A stretch of 64,000 nt of DNA from Pelosinus propionicus DSM 13327 (GCF_900114615.1 NZ_FOTS01000017.1:39938-103937); one strand, 5' to 3'. Positions 36,310 through 45,741 are shown, counted from the first letter of the stretch. A program made the numbers and translations. The notes: a model not told the origin generated them from the letters alone.

Positions 36310-36888
36310 CTACGATCCAAAAATACATTTGATTCCCTTCATGACTCTTTGCTTGAGATCAAATTGACATCCATCTAGTTTCCACATAAACGTAGTAGAA
36401 CATATGATGCCAAAAACGGCATCCGTCATAGCTTGTACATCAATATCTCTAGAAAATTGGTTTTTCTCTTTCGCTTCCGTCACCAGAAAAAATAACACCT
36501 GATATCGTTTCTTCATAATTTCAGTCATCTTCTCATGTAATTGTGCATCATAACGGAACATATCAAAAGAAAACATAGCGGTAGTAATCTGAGGATAATT
36601 CTGGTAGTATTCCGTATAGGAATTTACAAAATATTCGATTCCTGCTCTGCCTGTCATTTCATTATCAACTATTGTATTTTTTATTTCATCATCAAAATTT
36701 GCGTATCGATCCAAAATGGCAGTGACAATTTCTTTCTTACTGCTAAACTGCTTGTAAACAGCAGGTTCTGTTATATTTTGCCGATTGGCGATTTCTTTTG
36801 TTGTAAGTCCATTAATTCCCGCCTCATCAAATAAGTCAATTGCTGCAATAGTAATTCTTTCTTTTCTTTTTAGAACCGCCTTGTACAT
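36310..36888 (-). CDS. TetR/AcrR-family transcriptional regulator
   Basis: 192 aa. The N-terminal TetR helix-turn-helix is clear (IANRQNITEPAVYKQFSSKKEIV). The C-terminal ligand domain is not assignable. The start at 36888 follows GGGAGG; a GTG six bases earlier lies within that site. A perfect 14-bp palindrome overlaps the promoter of this gene, so it is probably self-repressing. As first gene before cheA it may control the whole chemosensory operon in response to a small molecule. Confidence 0.9.
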   Translation of the reverse strand: MYKAVLKRKERITIAAIDLFDEAGINGLTTKEIANRQNITEPAVYKQFSSKKEIVTAILDRYANFDDEIKNTIVDNEMTGRAGIEYFVNSYTEYYQNYPQITTAMFSFDMFRYDAQLHEKMTEIMKKRYQVLFFLVTEAKEKNQFSRDIDVQAMTDAVFGIICSTTFMWKLDGCQFDLKQRVMKGIKCIFGS

Positions 36889-36911
36889 AAACACCTCCCA
36901 AAAACTTGGTT

Positions 36912-36925
36912 AGTTAGTACTAACT
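36912..36925. promoter_or_regulatory. Probable TetR operator
   Basis: Perfect palindrome AGTTAGTACTAACT placed about at +1, seven bases after the -10. Confidence 0.65.
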
Positions 36926-36932
36926 TACATTT

Positions 36933-36961
36933 AATATACAAAAATACACATTTTTTGTCAA
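36933..36961 (-). promoter_or_regulatory. Promoter of tetR-che operon
   Basis: Minus strand: consensus TTGACA (36956-36961), 17-bp spacer, TATATT (36933-36938). Confidence 0.75.
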
Positions 36962-37002
36962 TAAATATTTTAAATTGTAAATTTGTATTTGTTTTCCAAG
37001 AT

Positions 37003-37041
37003 AAAAGCAATTATTCTCTCAACTAGAAAATAATTGCTTTT
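37003..37041. terminator. Terminator after the GAF histidine kinase
   Basis: Perfect 13-bp inverted repeat AAAAGCAATTATT / AATAATTGCTTTT. It separates the kinase gene from the TetR promoter. Confidence 0.8.
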
Positions 37042-37054
37042 TTGTAAATTTAAA

Positions 37055-38338
37055 TTAAGAAATCATTTTAACTCGAGTTGTAAAATAAAATTTACTGCCT
37101 AGCCCCTCTTGGCTTTCGACCCAAATTTCCCCCCCCAATAACTCCACAATTTTCTTCGAGCTAGCCAATCCCAATCCGATGCCTCCATATGTTTTAGTAT
37201 ATGTATTGTCAAGCTGAGAGAAACTTTCAAACAAAAATTCTCTCTTGTCCTGTGCTATGCCAATGCCAGTATCGCTAATACCTAACCGGATCATAGCATA
37301 TTCATCCTTTTGCTCTTCAACTAAAACCTCAACAGCTATTTTCCCCTGATTGGTGAATTTCAAAGCATTCCCAAGTAAGTTACATAAAACTTTTATAATT
37401 TTGGCTGCATCGCCAATAACAGCTTCTGATAGATTTTCATCACAGACCAGACACAGTTCAATTCCTTTTTCTCTTGCTGCACTAGCAAACATCATGATCA
37501 CATCATTGACTTTGTCTTTCAAATTGAAGATCGTTTGCACCATCTCATCATTTTCAAGTTTAGAATAATCCAGAACCTCAGTTATTATTTTGAACAAGGA
37601 ACTAGCAGAAATTTTAACAAGTTCTAGATTTTCTCTTTGCTCATCCGTTAAATCTGTCATTAGTGTTAAATCAGTTAAACCTACGATGGAATTCATCGGC
37701 GTTCTAATTTCATGACTCAAATTGTTAACAAACTGATTTTTGATTGAGTCTGCCACCGCAGCCGCATGTTGAGCCTCTAAAACTGCTTGTTCTGCCATAA
37801 TACTTTTGATCCATAAAGCAAGTATCGCTTCTATTTCCTTCAAAAAGGCAACTCTCTTATTTACAAAAGCATACTCCTCTTCCGCATAAAGATTAAGTAT
37901 ACCGATAACTTTTGTCGCATAAAAGAGCGGGATCGATACAAATGAACCAGATTTCATTTCCTGAATTTCATCTCGCCAGCCATTATATTGATGATTATTC
38001 TTTATATCATTAATAATCATCATCTGTCCTGTCTTAACAGCAGTAACCGTAGTTTCAGGACTATAAGGGGAACCATCCCAAGTAAATTCCAAATTAGAAA
38101 AAGTCTTTTTATCAAGTCCAGCATGAGCGATTAATTTAATCTCAAAGCTATCTTTTTGTATTGCTTCAACCCATGCTACCGTAATAAAAGTCAGCTGTGT
38201 TAACGTTTCACATAGTTGCTGATATAAATCAGATTCATTGGCTACATTTAATAGTAAACGCTCTATTTTTCTCTTAATAATTGAAATTTCGATATTTTGC
38301 ATCCATTTTGTTGTCTTTTTAGAAAATTGGATATGCAT
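37055..38338 (-). CDS. GAF-domain sensor histidine kinase
   Basis: About 427 aa, soluble. A GAF domain (about residues 30-180, with SGSFVSIPLFYATKVIGILNLYA) is followed by HisKA (H-box FVNNLSHEIRTPMNSIVGLTD) and a full ATPase domain (LGNALKFTNQG, SDTGIGIA, FSQLDNTYTKTYGGIGLGLA). This is the hybrid-kinase type of catalytic core but with no attached receiver. The start is uncertain: no strong ribosome site lies near; I chose ATG at 38338, and a TTG at 38347 is possible. It has its own terminator and is separate from the che operon. Confidence 0.85.
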   Translation of the reverse strand: MHIQFSKKTTKWMQNIEISIIKRKIERLLLNVANESDLYQQLCETLTQLTFITVAWVEAIQKDSFEIKLIAHAGLDKKTFSNLEFTWDGSPYSPETTVTAVKTGQMMIINDIKNNHQYNGWRDEIQEMKSGSFVSIPLFYATKVIGILNLYAEEEYAFVNKRVAFLKEIEAILALWIKSIMAEQAVLEAQHAAAVADSIKNQFVNNLSHEIRTPMNSIVGLTDLTLMTDLTDEQRENLELVKISASSLFKIITEVLDYSKLENDEMVQTIFNLKDKVNDVIMMFASAAREKGIELCLVCDENLSEAVIGDAAKIIKVLCNLLGNALKFTNQGKIAVEVLVEEQKDEYAMIRLGISDTGIGIAQDKREFLFESFSQLDNTYTKTYGGIGLGLASSKKIVELLGGEIWVESQEGLGSKFYFTTRVKMIS

Positions 38339-38583
38339 CTTTTGCAATATGATGGGATGATTTTTCAGAAATACCCCTCCAATGCTATAGGATGATTATT
38401 CACGCCCCTTAATATGACACCTCCTGTTGCAAAATTCACCTTATTTTTACTAAAATTTACATTTTTTCTATGAGCATAAAATTCTCTAGAATTATTAAAA
38501 TTCCTTCCTAATATTTTCAAATTCTTTCATAAAATGTACTTAATTCACTCCGAACACTTAATAAATTTTCAATGAGTAATGCG

Positions 38584-38631
38584 AAAAAGAAGACCTATTC
38601 ATCACTTCATTTTAAAGCGATGAATAGGTCT
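38584..38631 (-). terminator. Terminator overlapping the 3' end of the CitB-type gene
   Basis: Perfect 13-bp stem AGACCTATTCATC / GATGAATAGGTCT, with a T-rich run at 38584-38590 on the minus strand. The stem includes the last codons and part of the stop codon. Confidence 0.88.
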
Positions 38632-39279
38632 GCCGACTGGCATATATTCCAACACCATTTGCAATTTTCCTTCTAGTACAAGATAATCTAAATATCGACG
38701 AGCTGTAACGCGAGAAATCCCAACTTCACTTGCTACTTCATCAGCTGACAAAGCTTCACTAGCAGCACTTAATAAGTTCACAATGGAATCTAAGGTTACT
38801 CCATGCATGTTCTTGGGCAAATGCTCATTAGTCTTAGCCATTTTAGCAGAAAAGAACTTATCCAATTCAGCTTGACTAAAACTACTTTGCCGGTTCATTT
38901 TGTTGTTAAAATCTCGATAAGCCTCTAAGGTATTGCGATATCGATCGAATTTGAAAGGCTTTATTATGTAATCAATTGCACCATAGCGCATAACGCGGCT
39001 GATCATTTCACTGTCATTCGCCGCCGTTATCAGAATCACATCAACATCAGCGTCTTCTTTACGCAGTAATCCCAATACTTCCATGCCATCAACTTCTGGC
39101 ATGTAAATATCTAATATAATTAGATCCGGCTGCAATTTAGTGACCAATTCGATTGCTTTATTACCATTGCCAGCAATACCTACTACAGAAAAACCATCCA
39201 CAGCTTCCGTAAATTTTTTATTAATATCAGCAACCATAGGATCATCATCTACTATTAGTACTTTAATTTTCTTCATCAT
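38602..39279 (-). CDS. CitB/DcuR/MalR-type response regulator
   Basis: About 225 aa. A receiver (VLIVDDDPMVADINKKF, phospho-Asp in LIILDIYMPEVDG, Lys in IIKPFKFDRY) is joined to a C-terminal DNA-binding domain with a helix-turn-helix (SADEVASEVGISRVTARRYLDYL), as in regulators paired with citrate, fumarate or malate sensors. Its start overlaps the end of the sensor-kinase gene by 17 bases. Probable targets are the citD promoter and the DASS transporter promoter, which share a motif. Confidence 0.9.
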   Translation of the reverse strand: MMKKIKVLIVDDDPMVADINKKFTEAVDGFSVVGIAGNGNKAIELVTKLQPDLIILDIYMPEVDGMEVLGLLRKEDADVDVILITAANDSEMISRVMRYGAIDYIIKPFKFDRYRNTLEAYRDFNNKMNRQSSFSQAELDKFFSAKMAKTNEHLPKNMHGVTLDSIVNLLSAASEALSADEVASEVGISRVTARRYLDYLVLEGKLQMVLEYMPVGRPIHRFKMK

Positions 39280-40870
39280 TTTCACCTTTACTGCAATAAG
39301 GAATCCATACTTTAAATTCTACGCCACCTTCTGGAAGGTTGCAATGAGAAATAAAACCATTATTAACTTTAATTTTTTCTGACACCAAGGCTAGTCCATA
39401 ACCTCGATGGGCTCCCTTACCAGACATGCCCCTTACATAAATGCTATCACCCAAACTCTCATTGATCCAAGGTCCCGAATTTTGAACCATAATTGCAACT
39501 CCCGCCTCTTCTTCTCGAATACCCAGAATTATTTTTTTACTCTCGACAGCCGCAACAGCTTCTGTTGCATTTTCAATGAGATTTCCTAAAATGATTACCA
39601 TATCTCCACTAGTTAATTGACCAGGTAAGTTTTGCATGGCGGTATCAGATGTAATAATAAACTCAATGCCAAGTTCTCTTGCACGACTCATTTTCCCTAC
39701 CAGCAGGCCAAAAGTAACAGTATCCTTTATCCTGTAGCGCAATTTTTCAAACTCATCTTGGTTCGTGTCATAACTTTCAATAATTAAATCTACGGCTTGC
39801 TCGTAAGATCCTAACTGAATGAGTCCTGCAACAGCATGGAGCTTATTTTTAAATTCATGGGTTTGGGCACGCAAAAGATCTACAAATCGATGTACCCCTG
39901 TCATTTCTTCTGCTAATCGAGAAATTTCGGTACGATCCCGAAAAGCAATAACTGCTCCTACAACATGGTCATCTACAATAGTAGGAACAACATTGGCAAG
40001 AATAATCACATCGTTCACACGCTGTTCCTGATCATACAATGCTTTACCACTATCAATGACAAAATCTAGACGCAATTCAGCAATAAAGTTTGCAATTGCC
40101 TGACCAAATATTTCTTCTGGCTTTTTTCCAATAATAGCCGCAGCTTCATTGTTAATAACACGGACTATTCCTTTTACATCTACAGCCACTACCCCCTCAC
40201 GCAACGCATCAAGAGTAGCTTCATTTTCTCTAAACATCGTAGCAATTTCATAAGGCTCTAATCCATAAATGGCTTTCTTTATATTTTTTGCAACCAGTGC
40301 CGAGCCAATAATACTTAGTATCAAAGCTATCAGTAAGGCATATAAGACATTCTTACCGCCTTCTAATACTTTGTTATAAATTTCATCTATATAAAATCCG
40401 ACGGAAACAAAGCCGATTTGCTGCCCTTCTACTGCAAATATAGGCACATTTGCCCGTAGAGAAGGCGCTAAGCTGCCCTTGGCAATATACATATATTCCT
40501 GACCTTTTAGAACCGGGTCACGATATAAACTGGTCAAAGGTGTTCCTAAATTCTGCGAAGTTGGATGGGACAAACGGATTTGATTCATATTTGAAATTAC
40601 AATAAATGCCGCTCCTGTTGACTTGCGCCATTCCTCGGCAATAGGCTGCAATACATCTGATGGATGTTGATTATAAAGTATACTTTCTCGTACCTGCGGC
40701 ATTTGAGAAATAGACCTTCCAATAGATAATGCTCGATTGCCAATATCATCTTGAATTTCCTGATAAATATGATGTATCACAAACGCACCAGCCAGAGTTA
40801 ATGCTAGGCACACAATTCCTACTGTCAATAGCATAATCTTATATTGTAAAGATATTCTCTTTTTTTGCAT
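39263..40870 (-). CDS. CitA/DcuS-type membrane sensor kinase
   Basis: About 535 aa. TM1 (about residues 12-32) and TM2 (about 165-187) flank an extracytoplasmic PAS-like ligand domain with SHPTSQNLGTPL and GQEYMYIAKGSL, matching the citrate/C4-acid binding fold of this family. Then comes a cytoplasmic PAS (DALREGVVAVDVKGIVRVINN) and a Spo0B-type kinase core (H-box AQTHEFKNKLHAVAGLIQ; NLIENATEAV; GYGLALVSEK). The start at 40870 follows GGGGTGG. Citrate as ligand is inferred from its place right after citF. Confidence 0.9.
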   Translation of the reverse strand: MQKKRISLQYKIMLLTVGIVCLALTLAGAFVIHHIYQEIQDDIGNRALSIGRSISQMPQVRESILYNQHPSDVLQPIAEEWRKSTGAAFIVISNMNQIRLSHPTSQNLGTPLTSLYRDPVLKGQEYMYIAKGSLAPSLRANVPIFAVEGQQIGFVSVGFYIDEIYNKVLEGGKNVLYALLIALILSIIGSALVAKNIKKAIYGLEPYEIATMFRENEATLDALREGVVAVDVKGIVRVINNEAAAIIGKKPEEIFGQAIANFIAELRLDFVIDSGKALYDQEQRVNDVIILANVVPTIVDDHVVGAVIAFRDRTEISRLAEEMTGVHRFVDLLRAQTHEFKNKLHAVAGLIQLGSYEQAVDLIIESYDTNQDEFEKLRYRIKDTVTFGLLVGKMSRARELGIEFIITSDTAMQNLPGQLTSGDMVIILGNLIENATEAVAAVESKKIILGIREEEAGVAIMVQNSGPWINESLGDSIYVRGMSGKGAHRGYGLALVSEKIKVNNGFISHCNLPEGGVEFKVWIPYCSKGENDEEN

Positions 40871-40993
40871 ATACAAAAAACCACCCCATGACTGCATAAC
40901 ATTCCACATGGATTATCTTGTTCCTGCTCATATAAGAGACAATACCTAATAAAAATGCAGATGAAGGCAACTCCATCTGCATTTTTATCTTTA

Positions 40994-42535
40994 TTATACT
41001 GGTTTACGTATCACATCAAGTATCGTACCATCCCGATATTCGACGACACCTACTATTTCGTCTGTAACCGGAATCGATTCGGGTTTTCCTGTTAAATCAT
41101 AAGCAATTTGCTGCAGCTCCTCAATTGACATGAGAGGAATGTTTGCCTGCTTTAAATTTTCGAAAACATCCTTACGGTTTGGATTCACTGCAACCCCTCG
41201 TTCAGTAACAATGACATCCACTGTTTCACCAGGTGTTACGATGGTATGAACTTTATCTAGTACCATAGGTAAACGCCCTCGTAATAAAGGCGCTACTACA
41301 ATAGAAAGACCTGCACCTGCTGCAGTGTCACAATGACCGCCTGAAGCCCCCATAATGACGCCATTGGAATTGGTAATAACATTTACATTAAAATCAACAT
41401 CTACTTCTGTTGCACTTAAAATTACTACATCCAGCTTGTTGACAATGGGTCCTCGATTATGAGGATTTGCATAATAGGAAGCTGACATTTCCAAATGGTT
41501 CGGATTATTTCGCAAAGAATCAATCGATGGTATATCAAAATCCTGAACATCAAACAATGTCTTAAATAATCCTTGATCGAGCATTTCTACAAAAGGAGCT
41601 GTAATGCCGCCTACGCCGAAGCTGCCAACAATACCCTGGGCTATCATTTTTTCTTTAATAAATTGTGCTGCTGCTAAAGAAGCACCACCGCTGCCTAATT
41701 GCAGAGAATAATCATTTTTGAAGTAACCTGAGTACTCGATAACACTACTGGCATATTCCGCTATAATCAGTTCCTTTGGATCTTTACTAATTCGCAATGC
41801 CCCAGAAGCAATCCCTTTTGGGTCGCCAATAGCTTCCACTTCAACAATAAAATCTACATTCGTTTGGGGAATGCTAATCGGATACAAGGGGTGAGGTACC
41901 AGATGATCCGTAATGGCAACTACCTGATCAGCATACGCTGCATCGCACATGGCATATCCCATAGAACCACATGCCGACTTACCTTCAATACCATTAATAT
42001 TGCCATAGGTGTCACATGCAGGAGCCCCTATAAAAGCAACATCAATTACCACTTCTCCAGCTTCAATGGCTCTGGCACGCCCACCATGCGAACGTATTAG
42101 CACTGGCTTTTTCAAGAATTTACCGGAGGTAAACAATTCCCCTAATTTTCCGCGGCCGCCACTTGTTTCAATCGCAGTGATGACGCCTTGCTCAATATAA
42201 GGAATGATCGCATCATGAGTACTGGTTAGTGAACTGGCAGCCAGCGTTATATCACGAATTCCTTTGCGAGCAATAGCCTCCACTACCATATTAAGCACAT
42301 AATCACCATTGCGGAAATGATGATGAAATGAAATGGTCATCCCACTCTTTAATCCTGTTGCTTCTATAGCCTGATCGATGGATTTTAAAATTTTTTCTGA
42401 GCGAGGCTTATTTACAGTAATTTTAGGTCCTACAACTCGCCCAGTAGGATTGGCTGCAAATGGCCCATTATATAATTTTACTTCTTTGAAACCCGGTATT
42501 ACTGAAGGAATATCTCTGCCCGCTTTATTTAGCAT
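40994..42535 (-). CDS. citF: Citrate lyase alpha subunit (citrate:acetyl-ACP transferase)
   Basis: 513 aa CoA-transferase-like subunit that swaps the acetyl group on the acyl carrier protein for citrate. Recognisable: SFHHHFRNGDYVLN, SSLTSTHDAIIPYIEQGVI, IDVAFIGAPACDTYGN, GASGGHCDTAAGAGLSIVVAPL and TERGVAVNPNRKD. The start at 42535 has a purine-rich GGGGGG ribosome site and is one base from the citE stop. Last structural gene of citDEF; the CitA-type sensor follows about 120 bases later. Confidence 0.96.
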   Translation of the reverse strand: MLNKAGRDIPSVIPGFKEVKLYNGPFAANPTGRVVGPKITVNKPRSEKILKSIDQAIEATGLKSGMTISFHHHFRNGDYVLNMVVEAIARKGIRDITLAASSLTSTHDAIIPYIEQGVITAIETSGGRGKLGELFTSGKFLKKPVLIRSHGGRARAIEAGEVVIDVAFIGAPACDTYGNINGIEGKSACGSMGYAMCDAAYADQVVAITDHLVPHPLYPISIPQTNVDFIVEVEAIGDPKGIASGALRISKDPKELIIAEYASSVIEYSGYFKNDYSLQLGSGGASLAAAQFIKEKMIAQGIVGSFGVGGITAPFVEMLDQGLFKTLFDVQDFDIPSIDSLRNNPNHLEMSASYYANPHNRGPIVNKLDVVILSATEVDVDFNVNVITNSNGVIMGASGGHCDTAAGAGLSIVVAPLLRGRLPMVLDKVHTIVTPGETVDVIVTERGVAVNPNRKDVFENLKQANIPLMSIEELQQIAYDLTGKPESIPVTDEIVGVVEYRDGTILDVIRKPV

Positions 42536-42536
42536 C

Positions 42537-43421
42537 TTATTGCCCCCCTTTGCGTAAGCCAAGAGCAATCGCATAACTAATGACTCGTTCTGCACGTGTT
42601 ACCACTGGTACATCAATCATTTTTCCGTTTAAGGCAATAACTCCTGAATTCTTTGCTTTTGCTTCTTCATACGCTGCAAGAACTCGTTCTGCCAAGTCAA
42701 TCTCTTTTTCTGTTGGCGTAAATATTTTATACAGCAATTTGATTTGTCGTGGGTTGATTACAGACTTACCATCAAAGCCCAATTCTTTAATGCGAGTCGT
42801 TTCGGCAATGAAACCGTCTTCATCGTTTACATTGGAAAATACGGTATCAATGGCCTGGATCTCAGCAGCACGAGCGGCTAACAAAATTTGTGATCTAGCT
42901 GCAAACAACTCATTACCATGAGAGCTTCTTGTTGTTTTTAAATCAGCAAGAAAGTCTTCGGCACCAATAGCAAGAGCTACCATCCGGGGGCTGGCAGAAG
43001 CAATATCATAAGCTTTCATCAAGCCTTTTGCCGTTTCAATGGCAGCCATCATCTTAATGGAGCCTTGAGAGAAGCCATTTTTCATTTCTGCCTCAGAAAT
43101 AATTTCATCAATCTCCCGAATTTCTTCTGCAGTTTCTGCTTTCGGCAAACGAATCAGGTCTGGTTTCGCAGGTAATATGGCTGCTAAATCATCTCGGCCA
43201 TAGGGTGTTGTGATATGGTTTATGCGAACTGCTACTTCACAAGGATATTTGATATATTTAATGGCATTATGCACTAATTGCCTTGCTGCATCTTTTTCAC
43301 TTACTAATACAGAATCTTCTACATCAAAAATCACCGTATCGGCTTTATAAATACCTGCATTCTGTAACATGCCTGGATTATTGCCTGGTACGAACATCAT
43401 GGCTCTACGCAACTTTTCCAT
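42537..43421 (-). CDS. citE: Citrate lyase beta subunit (citryl-ACP lyase)
   Basis: 294 aa TIM-barrel lyase of the HpcH/HpaI group; splits citryl-ACP to acetyl-ACP and oxaloacetate. Visible: RRAMMFVPGNNPGMLQNAG, VIFDVEDSV (metal Asp), AVRINHITTPYGRDDL, MAAIETAKGLM and ALAIGAEDFLADL. Located between citD and citF; its stop is one base from the citF start. Confidence 0.97.
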   Translation of the reverse strand: MEKLRRAMMFVPGNNPGMLQNAGIYKADTVIFDVEDSVLVSEKDAARQLVHNAIKYIKYPCEVAVRINHITTPYGRDDLAAILPAKPDLIRLPKAETAEEIREIDEIISEAEMKNGFSQGSIKMMAAIETAKGLMKAYDIASASPRMVALAIGAEDFLADLKTTRSSHGNELFAARSQILLAARAAEIQAIDTVFSNVNDEDGFIAETTRIKELGFDGKSVINPRQIKLLYKIFTPTEKEIDLAERVLAAYEEAKAKNSGVIALNGKMIDVPVVTRAERVISYAIALGLRKGGQ

Positions 43422-43455
43422 TATAATCCTCCCCTGTTTTTAACTTACTTATAAA

Positions 43456-43737
43456 TTAAATGCGATCTTTTTTACATCGGGCAACCGCCGTTAAGACCCT
43501 AGCTTTAATGGTACAATCTAACGCGCCTCTGTCATTTGCAAAAACTTTCACATCAGTTAGTCCCTGCTCACTCACTAAGCTCACAATTAAATTCTCAATG
43601 TGGCGTCCATATTGCTTAACAACAGGACTCTGCAAATCAACCACAATACCCGTCTTGGCACCTTCAGCAGGAGATATGGTAACCATAATATCACTGGATT
43701 CTAAAGTACCAGCCTGACCTGTTCCTACGATAGCCAT
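43456..43737 (-). CDS. citD: Citrate lyase acyl carrier protein (gamma subunit)
   Basis: 93 aa. Carries the phosphoribosyl-dephospho-CoA prosthetic group on Ser14 in AGTLESSDIMV, at the position used in other CitD proteins. First gene of the operon. The enzymes that make and acetylate the prosthetic group (citC, citX, citG) are not in this window. Confidence 0.95.
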   Translation of the reverse strand: MAIVGTGQAGTLESSDIMVTISPAEGAKTGIVVDLQSPVVKQYGRHIENLIVSLVSEQGLTDVKVFANDRGALDCTIKARVLTAVARCKKDRI

Positions 43738-43836
43738 TTTATATAAACCTCCATTACAATTTGATACTACTACCTAGCTCCGTATTAAAATTAACTTCGT
43801 GTATTATTAAAACATTAACTATACAGGCAGAAAAGC

Positions 43837-43857
43837 TTTTGTTCATTTTGGTCACAA
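43837..43857 (-). promoter_or_regulatory. Candidate CitB-type operator upstream of citD
   Basis: Minus strand: TGACC-AAAA-TGAAC direct repeat followed by AAAA, about 100 bases before citD and 26-27 bases before a TAATAA that could be the -10. Matches 17 of 21 positions of the element at 22627-22647. Confidence 0.5.
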
Positions 43858-43883
43858 TATTCTTAATATGAAATTATAGGGTA

Positions 43884-43942
43884 AAATAAAATCGGGCAGT
43901 TCTTGATGTATTTCATATACATAACATCAAAGGCCTACCCGC
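43884..43942 (-). terminator. Terminator of the mutY-msrA unit
   Basis: Two-part stem, CGGGTAG/CTGCCCG outside and TTGATGT/ACATCAA inside, followed by ATTTTATTTT on the minus strand. Confidence 0.8.
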
Positions 43943-43963
43943 TATCTCCTAATACTTACTACT

Positions 43964-44464
43964 TTATATCTTTTTTTCTTCTGCTTTTGCCAGCATTAAA
44001 TCGACATGACAATATCCATTGGGTGTTTTCTGTAAATAATCCTGATGGTACGCTTCTGCCAAGTAAAAATTCTTAACAGGCTCTACTTCAACTACTATAG
44101 GCTCTGAATGAAATACTTGCTGTTCCTTAATAAATTCCAGGATACATTCCTTTTCCACCTTGTCTGCATAATAGATGCCACTGCGATATTGAGTCCCTAG
44201 ATCAGGCCCTTGGCGATTGAGAGTTACTGGGTCAATAATTCTAAAAAAATGTTCTAATAATTTTCTTAAAGACAGTACCTCTTCCTGATACGTAACCTCA
44301 CAGACTTCTGTATGTCCTGTTTTTCCTGAGCATACTTGCTGATACGTAGGATTTTCTATATGTCCTTGTCCGTATCCTACTTTGGTACCTGCTACTCCCT
44401 TTAGTTGCTGAAAATAGGCTTCCACACCCCAGAAGCACCCTCCTGCCAGCCAAATTTTTTTCAT
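43964..44464 (-). CDS. msrA: Peptide-methionine (S)-S-oxide reductase
   Basis: 166 aa. Repairs oxidised methionine. The catalytic Cys is in LAGGCFWGVEAYFQ. GVAGTKVGYGQGHIENPTYQQVCSG and DPVTLNRQGPDLGTQYRSGIYY are family signatures, and AYHQDYLQKTPNGYC lies near the end. The start at 44464 follows GGAGAGGAG; a TTG 18 bases upstream lies inside the ribosome site region. It sits about 20 bases after mutY, giving a two-gene oxidative-damage repair unit. Confidence 0.96.
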   Translation of the reverse strand: MKKIWLAGGCFWGVEAYFQQLKGVAGTKVGYGQGHIENPTYQQVCSGKTGHTEVCEVTYQEEVLSLRKLLEHFFRIIDPVTLNRQGPDLGTQYRSGIYYADKVEKECILEFIKEQQVFHSEPIVVEVEPVKNFYLAEAYHQDYLQKTPNGYCHVDLMLAKAEEKKI

Positions 44465-44485
44465 AGCAAATCTCCTCTCCAATTT

Positions 44486-45568
44486 TTATTCAAAAGCCTG
44501 CCAAATCTCTTGGCTATTTTTTTCTGCTAAGTATTTTTCCATTTTACGATGAGGTCCGGCAAAAGATAGTTTCTCCCAATCTCTACGGTTTACCCACTTT
44601 AGTCCCTCATCATTCGGTACAATTCGGTCTGGTGCAACGATACAATAATGGAAGGATATATCCCATTGCCGATGACTAAAAATATGTGTGCACTGCAGCA
44701 GTAATCTTTCTAATTCAATCACCTGACCTGTTTTTTTATGAATGCCCTGACGAAAGATATCCATAGGATCTCCATCTTCCTTAATTTCTACAGTTGGAAA
44801 TTCCCACATCCCCGCTAATAAACCTTTATTAGGCCTTTGATGCAATAGATAAAATTCACCTTGACGAATCACTCCTGCGATAAGACGCACTGCTTTAGGC
44901 GGTGCTTTTTTCTTCTTTACAGGAAGCTGTCCTTCCTTGCCATTTCTTTTTGCATAGCAGCAGTCTGCTAGCGGACATAAGGCACACCGGGGTGTTTTCG
45001 GAATGCAAATAGATGATCCTAAATCCATTAAAGCCTGATTAAAGTCACCAGGCTGCTCTTCGGACATCTCATCGGCAACCAGCTGTTTTATATTTTTTTT
45101 AGCAGCAGGAGACGAAATGTCTTCCTCTACACAAAATAGTCGGCTAAAAACCCGCAGAACATTTCCATCAATAGCTGGCTCTTTTTTATTATAAGCAATA
45201 CTTAAAATAGCCCCGGCAGTATAGTCACCAACGCCGGCAAGACCTATAACCTCTTCTTTCGTTTGCGGTACTTGTCCGCCATAGGATTGGTTCACCTCTC
45301 GTACCCCTTGCAGTAGATTTCTAGCCCGGGAATAATACCCCAATCCTTGCCAGTAACGGACTACTTCCTCTTCCTCAGCCTCTGCTAAACTTTTTAAATC
45401 AGGGAATCTTTCCATCCATCTATCAAAATAGGGCTTAACAGCCTCTACCCGAGTTTGTTGCAGCATAATCTCTGAAACCCATATCCTATAGGGATCTTTA
45501 TTCCTGCGCCATGGCAAATCTCGTTTAAAATCTTCATACCATGTCAATAATAACTGTGCAATTTTCAT
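44486..45568 (-). CDS. mutY: A/G-specific adenine DNA glycosylase
   Basis: 360 aa. Removes adenine mispaired with 8-oxoguanine. Helix-hairpin-helix glycosylase domain with IMLQQTRVEAVKPYFDRW, GVGDYTAGAILSIAYNKK and the catalytic Asp in AIDGNVLRVFSR. The 4Fe-4S cluster cysteines are in CIPKTPRCALCPLADCC. The C-terminal ~130 residues form the Nudix-like 8-oxoG recognition domain (HQRPNKGLLAGMWEFPTVE). Upstream of msrA. Confidence 0.96.
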   Translation of the reverse strand: MKIAQLLLTWYEDFKRDLPWRRNKDPYRIWVSEIMLQQTRVEAVKPYFDRWMERFPDLKSLAEAEEEEVVRYWQGLGYYSRARNLLQGVREVNQSYGGQVPQTKEEVIGLAGVGDYTAGAILSIAYNKKEPAIDGNVLRVFSRLFCVEEDISSPAAKKNIKQLVADEMSEEQPGDFNQALMDLGSSICIPKTPRCALCPLADCCYAKRNGKEGQLPVKKKKAPPKAVRLIAGVIRQGEFYLLHQRPNKGLLAGMWEFPTVEIKEDGDPMDIFRQGIHKKTGQVIELERLLLQCTHIFSHRQWDISFHYCIVAPDRIVPNDEGLKWVNRRDWEKLSFAGPHRKMEKYLAEKNSQEIWQAFE

Positions 45569-45741
45569 TTCTTCTCCTTATTATTACGCTGCTTACTTAA
45601 GCTTTTTTCATAATTTATAATTTTTTAACTATCCCTCTATAAAGTATTTTTTCATAAGAAGAAAAAATTATATAGAACAAGGATATTGAAGGTAAGTATC
45701 TAATTATAGTATAGAATCATTTTAGGAAGGAGGCACATTGC

